DNA of 64,000 nucleotides from Thermoguttaceae bacterium (GTDB taxonomy: Bacteria > Planctomycetota > Planctomycetia > Pirellulales > Thermoguttaceae): the NCBI GenBank assembly GCA_017447865.1, contig JAFSMO010000045.1:20346-84345 (forward strand). The letters are read 5' to 3'. Below the pieces are notes generated by a model, which did not search any database, had not been told where the DNA came from, and saw only the letters and a list, made by a program, of their open reading frames with translations. This document shows positions 8,936-17,460 of the stretch, piece by piece (within the stretch, counting starts at the first letter, position 1; every line of letters starts with the position of its first letter). The position numbers and the translations under genes were made by a program.

Positions 8936-8976
8936 TTTTCCCACCATCCAACCCGTTTTATTCCCGGAGGCCCGCC

Positions 8977-9786
8977 ATGACCCGCGTTTTTTCTCTGGCT
9001 CTTTCCGCCGTTTTGCTGCTTGCTTTTTCGGCTTTTTCACTCGCCGTTGATTTTCCCGGAACGAAAACAAACTGGCAGGGCTTCGACTGCTACCAGTTCG
9101 ACATTAACGGCCGGCCCGCCAAAGTCGTTTGCCCGAAAGAACCCGCCGCGGGAAATCCCTGGGTCTGGCGCGCCGTCTTTTTCGGCCACGAGCCTCAGAC
9201 CGAGATCGCCATGCTGAACCACGGCTGGTACGTCGCCTGGATCGGAACGAGCGACCTGCTCGGCTCGCCGAAGTGCAACGAGGAACGCTCCTCGCTGTAC
9301 GACCTGCTCACGAACAGTTACGGCTTCAGCAAGAAACCGGTCCTGCTGGGGATGAGCCGCGGCGGCGTCTGCTCCCTGACCTGGGCGATCGCCAATCCCG
9401 ACAAAGTGGCGGGCCTGTACATTGACGCGCCGGTCTGCGACCTGAAGAGCTGGCCCGGAGGAAAAGGCAAAGGGATCGGCGATCCGGGGAGCTGGAAGCA
9501 GGCCCAGACCGTCTTCAGCATGACGGAGGAGGAACTCTGCGACCCGGCCAAAATGCCCGTTGAGACGTGCGTCGTTCTGGCGAAACATCAGGTTCCGATC
9601 TTCATCGTGGCGGGCGATTCGGACCGCGTGGTCCCGTGGGACGAAAACGGCGCGATCCTGATGGAAAACTACAAAAAGGCCGGCGGGAAGTGCGACCTGA
9701 TCCTGAAACCCGGCTGCGACCATCACCCGCACTCGTTGAAGGACCCGGCCCCGATCGTCGAGTTCATGCTTAACTGCGTCAAATAG
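8977..9786 (+). CDS. Secreted alpha/beta hydrolase (esterase-like)
   Basis: A 269-residue exported hydrolase. The signal peptide is the first 23 residues or so (MTRVFSLALSAVLLLAFSAF). The alpha/beta-hydrolase triad is visible: nucleophile S127 in GMSRGG, acid D214 or D216 in AGDSDRVVPW, and H249 in CDHHPHSL. Such proteins cleave carbohydrate esters or similar substrates outside the cytoplasm; the substrate here is unknown. A GGAGG site precedes the ATG. It has its own promoter and a palindromic LacI-type operator, suggesting induction by a sugar or metabolite. The nitroreductase gene follows 49 bp downstream on the same strand. Confidence 0.8.
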   Translation: MTRVFSLALSAVLLLAFSAFSLAVDFPGTKTNWQGFDCYQFDINGRPAKVVCPKEPAAGNPWVWRAVFFGHEPQTEIAMLNHGWYVAWIGTSDLLGSPKCNEERSSLYDLLTNSYGFSKKPVLLGMSRGGVCSLTWAIANPDKVAGLYIDAPVCDLKSWPGGKGKGIGDPGSWKQAQTVFSMTEEELCDPAKMPVETCVVLAKHQVPIFIVAGDSDRVVPWDENGAILMENYKKAGGKCDLILKPGCDHHPHSLKDPAPIVEFMLNCVK

Positions 9787-9835
9787 TCCAAACTCACCCA
9801 AAACTCAATCCAGACTTTAACCCCAAAGCAAAACC

Positions 9836-10348
9836 ATGGACCTTTTTTCTGCCCTTAAAACCCGCCGGAGTGTGCGGGAGTTCAACGGAGAGCGGATCCC
9901 CGACGACCAGATCCGCGAGATCATCGAGTGCGGCACTTACGCGCCTTCGGCCCTGAACGCCCAGCCGTGGCACTTCATCGTCGTGGACGACCGGAAACTC
10001 TTCCCCGACCTGATGAAGCTGCACCCGTACATCTCGTCGCTGCGGAACGCCTCGCACGCCATCATCCTCTGCGCGGACCGTGACCTGGAACACGCTCCGG
10101 GAAACTGGATGCTCGACTGCTCGGCCTGCATCGAGAACATGCTCCTGGCCGCTCACGGCTTGGGCTACGGCGCCGTCTGGGCCGGAATTTACCCCCAGGA
10201 GGACCGGATGGAACGTTTCCGGAAGTACTTTAACTTCCCCAAGTCGGTGGTGGCGCACAGCATCATGGTGGTCGGCTGCCCGGCTAACCCCCTGCCCGTC
10301 GTCACGGACCGGTACAAAGAAGAAAAGGTGCACCGGAATCGGTGGTGA
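9836..10348 (+). CDS. Nitroreductase-family FMN oxidoreductase
   Basis: A 170-residue cytoplasmic flavoprotein of the nitroreductase superfamily, using FMN and NAD(P)H to reduce nitro, quinone or other acceptors. The family pattern is clear: N-terminal TRRSVREF, the FMN-contacting YAPSALNAQPWHFIVV, then AAHGLGYGAVWAG and a C-terminal VVGCPANP strand. The usual C-terminal KxxxxR-like basic end is present (DRYKEEKVHRNRW). It lies 49 bp behind the hydrolase and probably shares its promoter. Family 31-type repeats are absent, but a palindromic element (family B) begins about 10 bp past its stop codon. Substrate unknown. Confidence 0.88.
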   Translation: MDLFSALKTRRSVREFNGERIPDDQIREIIECGTYAPSALNAQPWHFIVVDDRKLFPDLMKLHPYISSLRNASHAIILCADRDLEHAPGNWMLDCSACIENMLLAAHGLGYGAVWAGIYPQEDRMERFRKYFNFPKSVVAHSIMVVGCPANPLPVVTDRYKEEKVHRNRW

Positions 10349-10358
10349 AATTTAGTTA

Positions 10359-10474
10359 GGAGTGTGGAGTGTGGAGTGTGGAGTTGAAAAGCCTTCGGCT
10401 TTTTATAGGCTGCACTCTTTCTGCAGGCAACGTTACGCGGCAGCGTCAACTCCACACTCCACACTCCAAACTCC
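10359..10474. repeat. Palindromic intergenic element, family B copy 2
   Basis: Imperfect 27-bp inverted arms (10359-10385 and 10448-10474), made of GGAGTGT tandem words, surround the same core as the 5.9-kb copy: AAAAGCC-TTC-GGCTTTT, GCACTCTTTCTG, TTACGCGGCAGCGTC. The nested GGACAGCGG palindrome of copy 1 is absent. The core is shared but the arms are unrelated to those of copy 1. Confidence 0.85.
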
Positions 10475-10483
10475 CTCGGCCCC

Positions 10484-10511
10484 TTGACAAACTGGCAGAG
10501 TTTAGTATAAT
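10484..10511 (+). promoter_or_regulatory. Promoter of rubrerythrin gene
   Basis: Perfect -35 TTGACA (10484-10489), 16-nt spacer, perfect -10 TATAAT (10506-10511). It starts 10 bp after a palindromic repeat and leaves a leader of about 95 nt before the ATG at 10611. Confidence 0.82.
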
Positions 10512-10610
10512 TTAACAGACTCAGGATTTTATTTTACTTCTTTGGAGGCCCGAAGGAATCGTTTCGCGGAGCCTCCGAGGACTCGAAACCATTTCATTCA
10601 GGAGAGACTA

Positions 10611-11195
10611 ATGAAATTCATCTGCAAAGCGTGCGGTTACATTCACGAAGGTACGGAAGCCCCGGAAAAATGCCCGGTCTGCGGCGTTGGGAAAGAAATG
10701 TTTGACGTCATGCCGGAAACCACCGCGACGACGACCACCGAGGGCGGCTGCAGCAAGCTGAACCTCCCGGAATTCGTTTCCGTTCACAAGATCGGCGACG
10801 GCAAAGTCGAAGACGCCGAAGTCACCGCGGGCCTGAAAGCCCATTTCGCCGGTGAGTGCGCCGAGGTCGGCATGTACCTGGCGATGAGCCGTCAGGCGGA
10901 CCGCGAAGGCTACCCGGAAATCGCCGAAGCGTACAAGCGCATCGCGTTCGAGGAAGCCGAGCACGCCGCCAAGTTCGCGGAACTCCTGGGTGAAGTGGTC
11001 ACGCCGTGTACGAAGACGAACCTCCAGATGCGCGTGGACGCCGAGACCGGCGCCTGTGCCGCCAAGTTCGAGATCGCGAAGCGCGCCAAGCAGCTCGGCT
11101 ACGACGCGATCCACGACACGGTCCACGAAATGGCCAAAGACGAAGCCCGCCACGGCGCCGCGTTCGCCGGACTGCTGCAGCGGTACTTCGGGTGA
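10611..11195 (+). CDS. rbr: Reversed rubrerythrin (NADH-peroxidase type)
   Basis: A 194-residue oxidative-stress protein that reduces hydrogen peroxide in anaerobes. The order is reversed relative to classical rubrerythrin: an N-terminal rubredoxin-like Fe(SCys)4 knuckle ([10 protein letters not shown] with CPVCG, residues about 4-26), then the ferritin-like diiron domain with [30 protein letters not shown] and [18 protein letters not shown]. The ATG at 10611 has AGGAGAG at good spacing; an upstream in-frame ATG at 10542 is less suitable. The strong promoter indicates high expression. This architecture is known from clostridia and other anaerobes, supporting an anaerobic lifestyle. Confidence 0.92.
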   Translation: MKFICKACGYIHEGTEAPEKCPVCGVGKEMFDVMPETTATTTTEGGCSKLNLPEFVSVHKIGDGKVEDAEVTAGLKAHFAGECAEVGMYLAMSRQADREGYPEIAEAYKRIAFEEAEHAAKFAELLGEVVTPCTKTNLQMRVDAETGACAAKFEIAKRAKQLGYDAIHDTVHEMAKDEARHGAAFAGLLQRYFG

Positions 11196-11209
11196 AAATA
11201 GTGAGGAAT

Positions 11210-11432
11210 GGGAGGCGGTAATGGAGGCCGGAGGCCGGAATTACGCGCCGCCCTAAATCACCACGGACGATGGGAGGCGGTAATGGAGGCCGGAGGCCGA
11301 AATTACGCGCCGGGTCCCACGGCCGGAAAACGATGCGTAATTCCGCGCTTACGCGCTCCATTACCGCCTCCCAAATCTCAACTCCAAACTACGGCGCGTA
11401 ATTCCGCGCTCCGCGCTCCATTACCGCCTCCC
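11210..11432. repeat. Family C hairpin repeats, two direct and two inverted
   Basis: Four copies of a 40-bp unit GGGAGGCGGTAATGGA-[stem-loop]-GGAATTACGCGCC: direct at 11210-11249 and 11272-11311, inverted at 11332-11372 and 11393-11432. Flanks are almost constant while the inner stem-loop differs: GGCC-GGA-GGCC in both direct copies, GCGC-GTAA-GCGC and GCGC-GGA-GCGC in the inverted ones. The cluster fills the whole gap before the next gene, which therefore has no visible Shine-Dalgarno. Confidence 0.88.
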
Positions 11433-11461
11433 ACCTCACTCCTAACTCCTAACTTTCTCTC

Positions 11462-14400
11462 ATGCTTGCTCGAACGCTTTCATTTTTTTGTCTGTTCCTC
11501 CTTCCTTTCACGCTTTTCGCCGATGAGCCGACGACGTTCCGGACGCCGGACTGGGCCACGGTCACGCCGCAGGACTACCACCCGATGGTTTTTCCGGCAG
11601 AGCTGAATCCGAAGCTCAAAACGACGGTCACGCCGGAGTGCGTCATTCTGGACGCCACGGAGCTGAAGGACTCCGACACTTTCCGCCAGATCCAGTTCAA
11701 CGCGGGCGAGATCGACGCGAAGGCGATCGAGAATCAAACCCTCCTCTTCACCCTCGACGTGGAAGGCCCCTCAGGCACGCCGATGACCGCGTACCTTGAA
11801 GGGACCGGCGACGACGGAAAGTTCACCGCCGTGTGGCTTTTCAAGAAGAACCGCCCCACCCTGAACGGCCGCCGGCAGAAAATCTACTCGGCGATCTCCA
11901 TCCCGAACGGGATCCGCTCGCTGCACTGGCGTTTCGATTTCTTCCAGCCCGCGGTTTACAAAATTTACGGGGCCACGGCCGAGATCGTCCCGCCGACCGA
12001 CCCGGCTCCCGAGCTGGAAAAGAAGGCCGAGCTGATTTTCTACGCGCCGTTTGACGGAACCGCCGACGCTGTGTTCGCGGCCGGAGAGAAAACGCCGCTG
12101 GAGGCGCGAAACCCCACGTTCATCGAGGGCGTGCGCGGGCAAGCCGCCGAGTTCACCTCGGAAAACAAAGCGTTCCTGAGCTACGCGCTGGAAAAGAATC
12201 TCGACCCCGAGCGCGGCTCCATTTCGGTCTGGCTCAAGCGAAACCCCTCCGACGCCGGCTGGCGCACGATGCTTTCCATGCCGTGGGAGCAATCGACCCG
12301 CATCGGCTCCGGCGCGATCTGGTTCTGGCTCTGGGAAGGACGCCTTCGGGCCGACACGAGCGACACGCGCGACCAGTGCATGCTGACGAACCTCCCGCTG
12401 ACGGACGGCTGGACCCACATCGTGTACACGTGGAACGCGTTTGAAAAGAAACTTTACGTGGACGGCCGGTGCGTCGTCGGCGAGCGCCCGGTCAGCCAGC
12501 GGCTGGAAGCGTTCATCCCCGAACTGTTCCACCGCATCCCCGTCGATTCGTTCATGGTCGGCTCGTTCCGCTACGGGAATTCCCTGGAAGGGGCGCTTGA
12601 CGAACTGAAAATCTACTCGGCCGCGCTGACTCCCGAAGAGGTCACGGCCCTTTACTCCGCCGAGCGGTCGCTGAACCTGACCGTCTCGCCTCTTTACTTC
12701 TTCAACGACGCCCCGGCCCAAGTCCGCGGCACGGTCGAGAATTCGGGCGAAAAGGCGCAATCGGTCGAGCTTCATCTGCGCGATTCCGAAGGCAAAGAGC
12801 CGCTCCCGGCGCTGCAACTCACGGCCCAGGCCTCCCCGAAACCGGGCACTGCGGCCCCGACGGCGTTTGAGTTCCCGGCCGGAAAACTCCCCGCGGGAAA
12901 TTACTCGGTCGAGGTCTGCGCCGCGGGCGACCCGGAACCGAAGGCCGACCTGGGCTTTTACGTTTTCGACGCGGAAAAGTTCCGGCCCACCGCGCCGGGC
13001 GAGCTGAAGCTGAAGCTGGTCGAGGACGTTCCGCTCTTCACGCTCGGGCCGGACCGTCTGGCGACCGTGGGGAACGAGAAGCTGACGGTCGGAACGCTGA
13101 ACGGCCGCGACTACCTCGAGATCGGGCCGAACTACGAAAACCGTTTCGCGGTCAAACTGCCGCCGTTGAAACCGGACGTTTTGTACTGCTTCGAGATCGA
13201 CTTCCCGGACGACGCGCAGCGCACGGTGGACATCATCGCGCAGGACTCGCTCGACCCGCAGACCAACCGGTACGAGTACCACGGCGGCTACCTGACCGGC
13301 GACGAGTACCCGTGCACGAACCGCTTCATCACGCAGCGGATCCTTTGCCGGGCGGCCTCGGAGGATTACTCGCTCCTCTTCATGACGGCGCGCAAGAGCG
13401 AAAAGGGCGCGGCCCTGGCCGGTCTGAGGGTTTACGAAGTGGAGGGGCGCCTCCCGTCCGCCGTCGTTCATGAGGCCCAGCCCGTCAACCAGTGGACCCG
13501 GACCGTCGGGCTTTACTCCGAGGACACGGCATTCGGCTACTGCTTCGGGAAGTCGTTCGGAACGTTCGACGAGTTCGAGACCTCCGTGAGCCGAATGTGC
13601 GACTACATGCGCTACACGGGCCGCAACGCGCTGACGTACCCGGTCATTTTCTATAACGGGCGGAAGGACCTCCGGCCGCACGTTCCGGAATACTTCGACG
13701 CGTTCCTGACGATTTTCGACCACGAGGGTTTTGGCTTCATGGCCTCGGTGAACCAGTACAACGTCCCGATCCCCACGCCGCCCGTGACGTACCAGAAACT
13801 CCGCTCGGGCGAGCTGAACGGCTCGGTCTTCATGATCCACTCTGACGGTCTGCCGAATCGGGTCCACCCGTACTGCCTGTTCCACCCGGACGCGCAGGCG
13901 ATGATGAACGCTTACGTCGATGAAATGATCGCGGAGGGCGTGCGCCACCCGTCCTTCCGGGGGATCAGCTTCCACCTGGTCTTCAATAATTTGCTGACTT
14001 TCGGCGACCTGAGCATGGGCTACAACGATTTCCTCATCGAAGCGTTTGAACGCGAAACGGGCATTCAGATCCCCGTGGACCACAAAGCGCCGAACCGCGG
14101 GAAACTCTACGCCGACTGGCTCCTCGAAAATGAACGGGAGCGCTGGATCGACTGGCGGTGCAAGACCCTGGCCGACTTTTACAAAGGCGTGGCGAAAAAA
14201 CTCGCCGATGCGCGGCCCGACCTGCGTCTGGTGCTGAACTGCAAGATCGCGATCTCGTACCAGAAGAACTTCGGGCTTCCGCACGAGTTTGACGGTCTGC
14301 GCGACTACTGGGAGCGTGCGAACCGCGAGATGGGGATCGACGCGAAGTACTTCCAGGACGTTCCGAACGTCATCCTCGAGCAGACGGTTTTCCCGGCCGA

Positions 14401-15067
14401 CTACCGCTGGATGACGGGGAATCACGACGAAACGGTCCGCGATACGCTGCGCCTGACCGAGACCCGGCCCGGGCAGTACGGCACGATCCGGAACGCGAAG
14501 ACGCCGTGGATCAACCACCACGACCGCTACTGGGAATCGGCCGTTGGAAACCCGCAGCGGAACACCGTGGTGAAGAACCAGTTCCACACGGACTGGCTCC
14601 GGGAGCATCCGTGGCGCGTTTCGACGCTCAACCCGACGGAGTTCTACGCCATGCGGCACTTCGTCATGCCGCTGCGCTGCTGCGACGTTCAGGGGTTCAA
14701 TAAAGGCGGGTTCATCCCCGGCACGCTCGGCATGGAGCCGGTCCTGACGCCCTTTGCGCAGGCGTTCCGCGCCCTGCCCGCCGTCCGATTCAGCGACGTT
14801 CCCGGCTCGACCGACGAGGTGAAGATCCGCTCGTACTCGAACGGCGAGCGCACGTGGTTCTATGCCGTGAACACTTCAGAAAAAGAGGTGGTGATCCGTT
14901 TCCCGGTGAAAGAAGAAGGGGAACTGATCGAGCTGGTCCCGAACGCGGAGATCTCCGTCGCCGCGGGAACGTTCGAAGTGAAGCTCAAGCCGTACGAGCT
15001 GAAGAGTTTCTGCTGGCTTGACTCGCGTGAGATTGAAGTAAAAAGCGTAAGCATCATCGGGAATTAA
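11462..15067 (+). CDS. Secreted LamG-domain protein with glycosidase-like barrel
   Basis: A 1201-residue exported protein with a signal peptide (LSFFCLFLLPFTLFA). A LamG/concanavalin-like domain spans about 195-400 (IFYAPFDGTADAVF, ISVWLKRNP, DGWTHIVYTWNAFEKKLYVDG, GALDELKIYSAALTPEEV). Middle beta domains follow, then a roughly 400-residue region resembling glycosyl-hydrolase-like TIM barrels (YMRYTGRNALTYPVIFYNGR, IFDHEGFGFMASVNQYN, WIDWRCKTLADFYKGVAKKLA). A final beta domain ends the protein. I cannot assign a catalytic pair or a named family. Glycan binding plus hydrolysis is inferred. The ATG follows a repeat cluster, and no ribosome binding site is evident. Confidence 0.7.
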   Translation: MLARTLSFFCLFLLPFTLFADEPTTFRTPDWATVTPQDYHPMVFPAELNPKLKTTVTPECVILDATELKDSDTFRQIQFNAGEIDAKAIENQTLLFTLDVEGPSGTPMTAYLEGTGDDGKFTAVWLFKKNRPTLNGRRQKIYSAISIPNGIRSLHWRFDFFQPAVYKIYGATAEIVPPTDPAPELEKKAELIFYAPFDGTADAVFAAGEKTPLEARNPTFIEGVRGQAAEFTSENKAFLSYALEKNLDPERGSISVWLKRNPSDAGWRTMLSMPWEQSTRIGSGAIWFWLWEGRLRADTSDTRDQCMLTNLPLTDGWTHIVYTWNAFEKKLYVDGRCVVGERPVSQRLEAFIPELFHRIPVDSFMVGSFRYGNSLEGALDELKIYSAALTPEEVTALYSAERSLNLTVSPLYFFNDAPAQVRGTVENSGEKAQSVELHLRDSEGKEPLPALQLTAQASPKPGTAAPTAFEFPAGKLPAGNYSVEVCAAGDPEPKADLGFYVFDAEKFRPTAPGELKLKLVEDVPLFTLGPDRLATVGNEKLTVGTLNGRDYLEIGPNYENRFAVKLPPLKPDVLYCFEIDFPDDAQRTVDIIAQDSLDPQTNRYEYHGGYLTGDEYPCTNRFITQRILCRAASEDYSLLFMTARKSEKGAALAGLRVYEVEGRLPSAVVHEAQPVNQWTRTVGLYSEDTAFGYCFGKSFGTFDEFETSVSRMCDYMRYTGRNALTYPVIFYNGRKDLRPHVPEYFDAFLTIFDHEGFGFMASVNQYNVPIPTPPVTYQKLRSGELNGSVFMIHSDGLPNRVHPYCLFHPDAQAMMNAYVDEMIAEGVRHPSFRGISFHLVFNNLLTFGDLSMGYNDFLIEAFERETGIQIPVDHKAPNRGKLYADWLLENERERWIDWRCKTLADFYKGVAKKLADARPDLRLVLNCKIAISYQKNFGLPHEFDGLRDYWERANREMGIDAKYFQDVPNVILEQTVFPADYRWMTGNHDETVRDTLRLTETRPGQYGTIRNAKTPWINHHDRYWESAVGNPQRNTVVKNQFHTDWLREHPWRVSTLNPTEFYAMRHFVMPLRCCDVQGFNKGGFIPGTLGMEPVLTPFAQAFRALPAVRFSDVPGSTDEVKIRSYSNGERTWFYAVNTSEKEVVIRFPVKEEGELIELVPNAEISVAAGTFEVKLKPYELKSFCWLDSREIEVKSVSIIGN

Positions 15068-15073
15068 GAAAAA

Positions 15074-15100
15074 AAAGGCGGCGCAGAATGCGCCGTCTTT
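15074..15100 (+). terminator. Terminator after the LamG-barrel gene
   Basis: Stem of about 12 bp, core GGCGGCGCA-GAA-TGCGCCGTC, preceded by an A-run and followed by TTT. The loop is GAA. It sits 6 bp beyond the stop and immediately before a family A repeat. Confidence 0.75.
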
Positions 15101-15291
15101 GGAGTGCGGCAATACAGAAGCCGAAGGCTTCATTTGCCGCTTTCACTTAGCGACCTGAAAATTTAGCGGCGAAAACGGTTTTTCCCGTGGGAAACGTCCA
15201 GCGTAGTTCCGCGGCAAACGCCTCTTCGAGGCTGAATTGCCGCAAGGGAAAGCGGTGAATGTCGCTTGTGCGACTGTATCACCGCACTCCA
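15100..15291 (-). repeat. 193-bp structured repeat, family A copy 1 (reverse orientation)
   Basis: Bounded by inverted TGGAGTGCG ends. It carries two terminal hairpins and one middle hairpin matching the copies at 50.9 and 61.1 kb read in reverse. The 15.28-kb end has outer stem GCGGTGA/TCACCGC where the other copies have GCGATGA/TCATCGC, a compensatory change; the TACAG/CAT internal loop is unchanged. It lies between convergent genes. Confidence 0.9.
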
Positions 15292-15295
15292 CATT

Positions 15296-16330
15296 TCACC
15301 CGTAAATTTCTTTCCAAAGCCCGTTCAGGTCCACGTCGGCCGGGGTTCCGGCAAACACGACCGTGCGGTACGTCACGTCACGGGACTCGCCCGCCTTGAA
15401 GAGCCACGGACCTTCATGGAAAAGGAACGGCATCGGCGAGATGTTCCCGTAGTCGCGCGTGAACCACGTGCAATTCTCAAACGTCGGCTCCGGCGGATTG
15501 ATGTTCGGCGGGCAAAGAACCGCCACGCCCTCCGTAATGGCCGGGTTGAAGTAGCGCTTCCCGTAGAACGCGCACCAGTTCGCCGGCTTGCTGCGGGTCG
15601 CTTCTTCACCGACTTCCCCGTTACTGTTGACCAGCGTCCCGCCGCCGTCCGGGCAGAGGTCCTGCGTCACGCGCACGCCGAAGAAACCGTGATTCGTCTT
15701 CTGGATCGTCACGTCCACGATGGGGGTCCACTTCACGTAAAAGTCCACGACGTAGTAATCGTTGGAGCGCCAGTCGATCGTGTACCGGCGGAAGTCTTCC
15801 ATGATCGGATCCTCGTCGGGCTTCTTCCAGATGCAGCCGTCCGTCCAGACCACTTTGTTCTCGGTGGCTTCCTCAACGTTCAGCTCGTTCTTGCTCAGGA
15901 TCTGACCGGCCGAACGCGGGCCCTGCCAGTAATTCCCGCCGTTGACGCGGTCCACGCCAAAGAACATGGAGCGGTGGTGCGGCCATGGCTGGGCGCTTTC
16001 CTGAGTCACGGAAACCATCGATTTCGGCCCCGCGAGCGGATAGACGTACGGGTACTTCTGATGCTGGCCGCAGCGGTAGGTCGCGACCATTTGATTGTCC
16101 CGGCGGACCCAGAGCATTTTGGTTTCGCACTCGGAAACGTAGGTGGTGCAGTGCTCGACTGCCGCGTCGCCCCAGCGTTTGCCTTCGGCTTCGAGCGGCT
16201 CGCCCTTGCGCCCGGCGTAAATCGGGCCGGTCGGAACGTTCACGACCGTGTTTTCATCGCCGTAAGAAACAGAAAAACCGCCGACCGCCGCCGATGCGGC
16301 CGCCGCGCACAAAAAGTCACGTCTTCGCAT
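15296..16330 (-). CDS. Secreted DUF6807 (PmoA-like) family protein
   Basis: A 344-residue exported protein from the ATG at 16330. That ATG opens a Tat-like signal (MRRRDFLCAAAASAAVGG) and has GAGGA upstream; a longer frame to 16405 lacks support. The body matches the DUF6807 family, annotated in databases as methane oxygenase PmoA-like, common in Planctomycetes and unrelated to methane oxidation in most hosts. The family signature is seen in PWPHHRSMFFGVDRVNGGNYWQG, followed by beta-rich sequence to RTVVFAGTPADVDLNGLWKEIYG. The biochemical role is unknown; genomic association with sugar and glycan genes is typical. Its stop codon lies 5 bp from a family A repeat. Confidence 0.8.
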   Translation of the reverse strand: MRRRDFLCAAAASAAVGGFSVSYGDENTVVNVPTGPIYAGRKGEPLEAEGKRWGDAAVEHCTTYVSECETKMLWVRRDNQMVATYRCGQHQKYPYVYPLAGPKSMVSVTQESAQPWPHHRSMFFGVDRVNGGNYWQGPRSAGQILSKNELNVEEATENKVVWTDGCIWKKPDEDPIMEDFRRYTIDWRSNDYYVVDFYVKWTPIVDVTIQKTNHGFFGVRVTQDLCPDGGGTLVNSNGEVGEEATRSKPANWCAFYGKRYFNPAITEGVAVLCPPNINPPEPTFENCTWFTRDYGNISPMPFLFHEGPWLFKAGESRDVTYRTVVFAGTPADVDLNGLWKEIYG

Positions 16331-16376
16331 GATTTTGATCCTCAAAAAAAGGCTGGAAATTGAAAAATGATTCCTC

Positions 16377-16405
16377 ATTTTAACACACCGGGCGCTTTGT
16401 GTCAA
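16377..16405 (-). promoter_or_regulatory. Promoter of DUF6807 gene
   Basis: On the minus strand: -35 TTGACA (16400-16405), 17-nt spacer, -10 TAAAAT (16377-16382). Confidence 0.8.
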
Positions 16406-16465
16406 TCATTCCCCGGAAAAAATTTGAGAAAAAAGTGAAATTCCCGGCCCTTCCTCCCCGGCCCC

Positions 16466-16494
16466 TTGACAAAATCGGGGAAAAAGAGTAAACT
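16466..16494 (+). promoter_or_regulatory. Promoter of GDPD gene
   Basis: -35 TTGACA (16466-16471), 17-nt spacer, -10 TAAACT (16489-16494). It is divergent from the promoter at 16377-16405, with about 60 bp between the two -35 boxes. Confidence 0.78.
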
Positions 16495-16578
16495 AAAAAA
16501 ACGCGAAAAACTTGCGTTCAACTCTCATTTCGCGCCGGAAAGCCCAAATCCCACCTCACCATCAGAAAGGAAAATCCA

Positions 16579-17379
16579 ATGCTCCGATCCTGCTTCACGT
16601 TCGCCTTCGTCATACTCAGCGCCCTCTGCATCGCCGCCGATCCCGGCGAGATCCAAATGCCCGAACGCGGGATCTGCGCCCACCGTGGGAATAATGCGCA
16701 CTTCCCCGAAAACACGGTCCCGGCCTTCCAGAGCGCGGTCGAGGTAGGCGCCGCCCAGGTCGAACTGGACGTTTGCTACTCGAAGGACAAAAAAATGGTC
16801 ATCATGCACGACTCGGACGTGAAACGCACGACCGACGGCAGCGGCGACATTCGCCAGAAGACCCTCGACGAGATCAAAGCCCTGAAAATCGTCTTCAAGG
16901 GGGAAGTCCAGGAAGGCGTTCAGGTCCCGACGCTTCAGGAAGTGCTCGCGGTCATTCCGAAGAACGTCTGGATCAATATTCACCTCAAGGAAAACCGTCT
17001 GGACCTCATCCTGGAGATCGCGGAGACGCTCACCGAGAACGGCCAGATGCACCAGGCGTTCCTCCTTTGTAGCCCGGACCTGATGAAAGAAGCGCGCAAG
17101 ACGTACCCCGAGCTGAAACTTTGCCTCGGCCCGGCCGGGAAAACGTTCCAGGAATGCGCCGACCAGGCGATCGCCAACGACGCACAGTTCGTCCAGCCGA
17201 ATCCGTGGGCTCACAAAACGCTGGAGCCGGAGGCCATTCAGCAGCTCCACGACGCCGGCGTGAAGATCAACTATTTCGGCGTGAAAGGCCCCGAACATGC
17301 GAAAGAACTGATGGAAATGGGCGTCGATTTCCCGCTCTGCGACGACGCGACGGCGTGCGTGAAAGAGATCCAAAAGTAA
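16579..17379 (+). CDS. Secreted glycerophosphodiester phosphodiesterase family protein
   Basis: A 266-residue exported GDPD-family enzyme, which releases glycerol-3-phosphate from deacylated phospholipids or acts on related diesters. The signal peptide is about residues 1-20 (MLRSCFTFAFVILSALCIAA). Family motifs: GICAHRGN (catalytic His), PENTVPAFQSA (metal-binding Glu), VELDV, and MVIMHDSDVKRTTDGSG (second catalytic His). The barrel continues through VWINIHLKEN and INYFGVKGPEHAKELMEMGVDFPLCDD. An AAAGGA site precedes the ATG, with a clear promoter 85 nt upstream. Planctomycetes carry many such secreted paralogues, so the true substrate may differ from glycerophosphodiesters. Confidence 0.88.
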   Translation: MLRSCFTFAFVILSALCIAADPGEIQMPERGICAHRGNNAHFPENTVPAFQSAVEVGAAQVELDVCYSKDKKMVIMHDSDVKRTTDGSGDIRQKTLDEIKALKIVFKGEVQEGVQVPTLQEVLAVIPKNVWINIHLKENRLDLILEIAETLTENGQMHQAFLLCSPDLMKEARKTYPELKLCLGPAGKTFQECADQAIANDAQFVQPNPWAHKTLEPEAIQQLHDAGVKINYFGVKGPEHAKELMEMGVDFPLCDDATACVKEIQK

Positions 17380-17460
17380 ACCCGCCCTCATTTCGGGAAA
17401 ACTCACGGGGCGTGAACCGCCGCGCCCCCTGAAATCTTCGTTTTATCAGAAAGGTTTCCA

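Noticed and set aside
11771..14659. 962-codon antisense frame
   Set aside because: Complement of the LamG-barrel gene with shadow composition (R, V, D, H rich) and no ribosome binding site.
15296..16330. True particulate methane monooxygenase subunit
   Set aside because: The PmoA-like label for DUF6807 is a database name. This protein is a soluble secreted beta-rich protein with no membrane subunit features.
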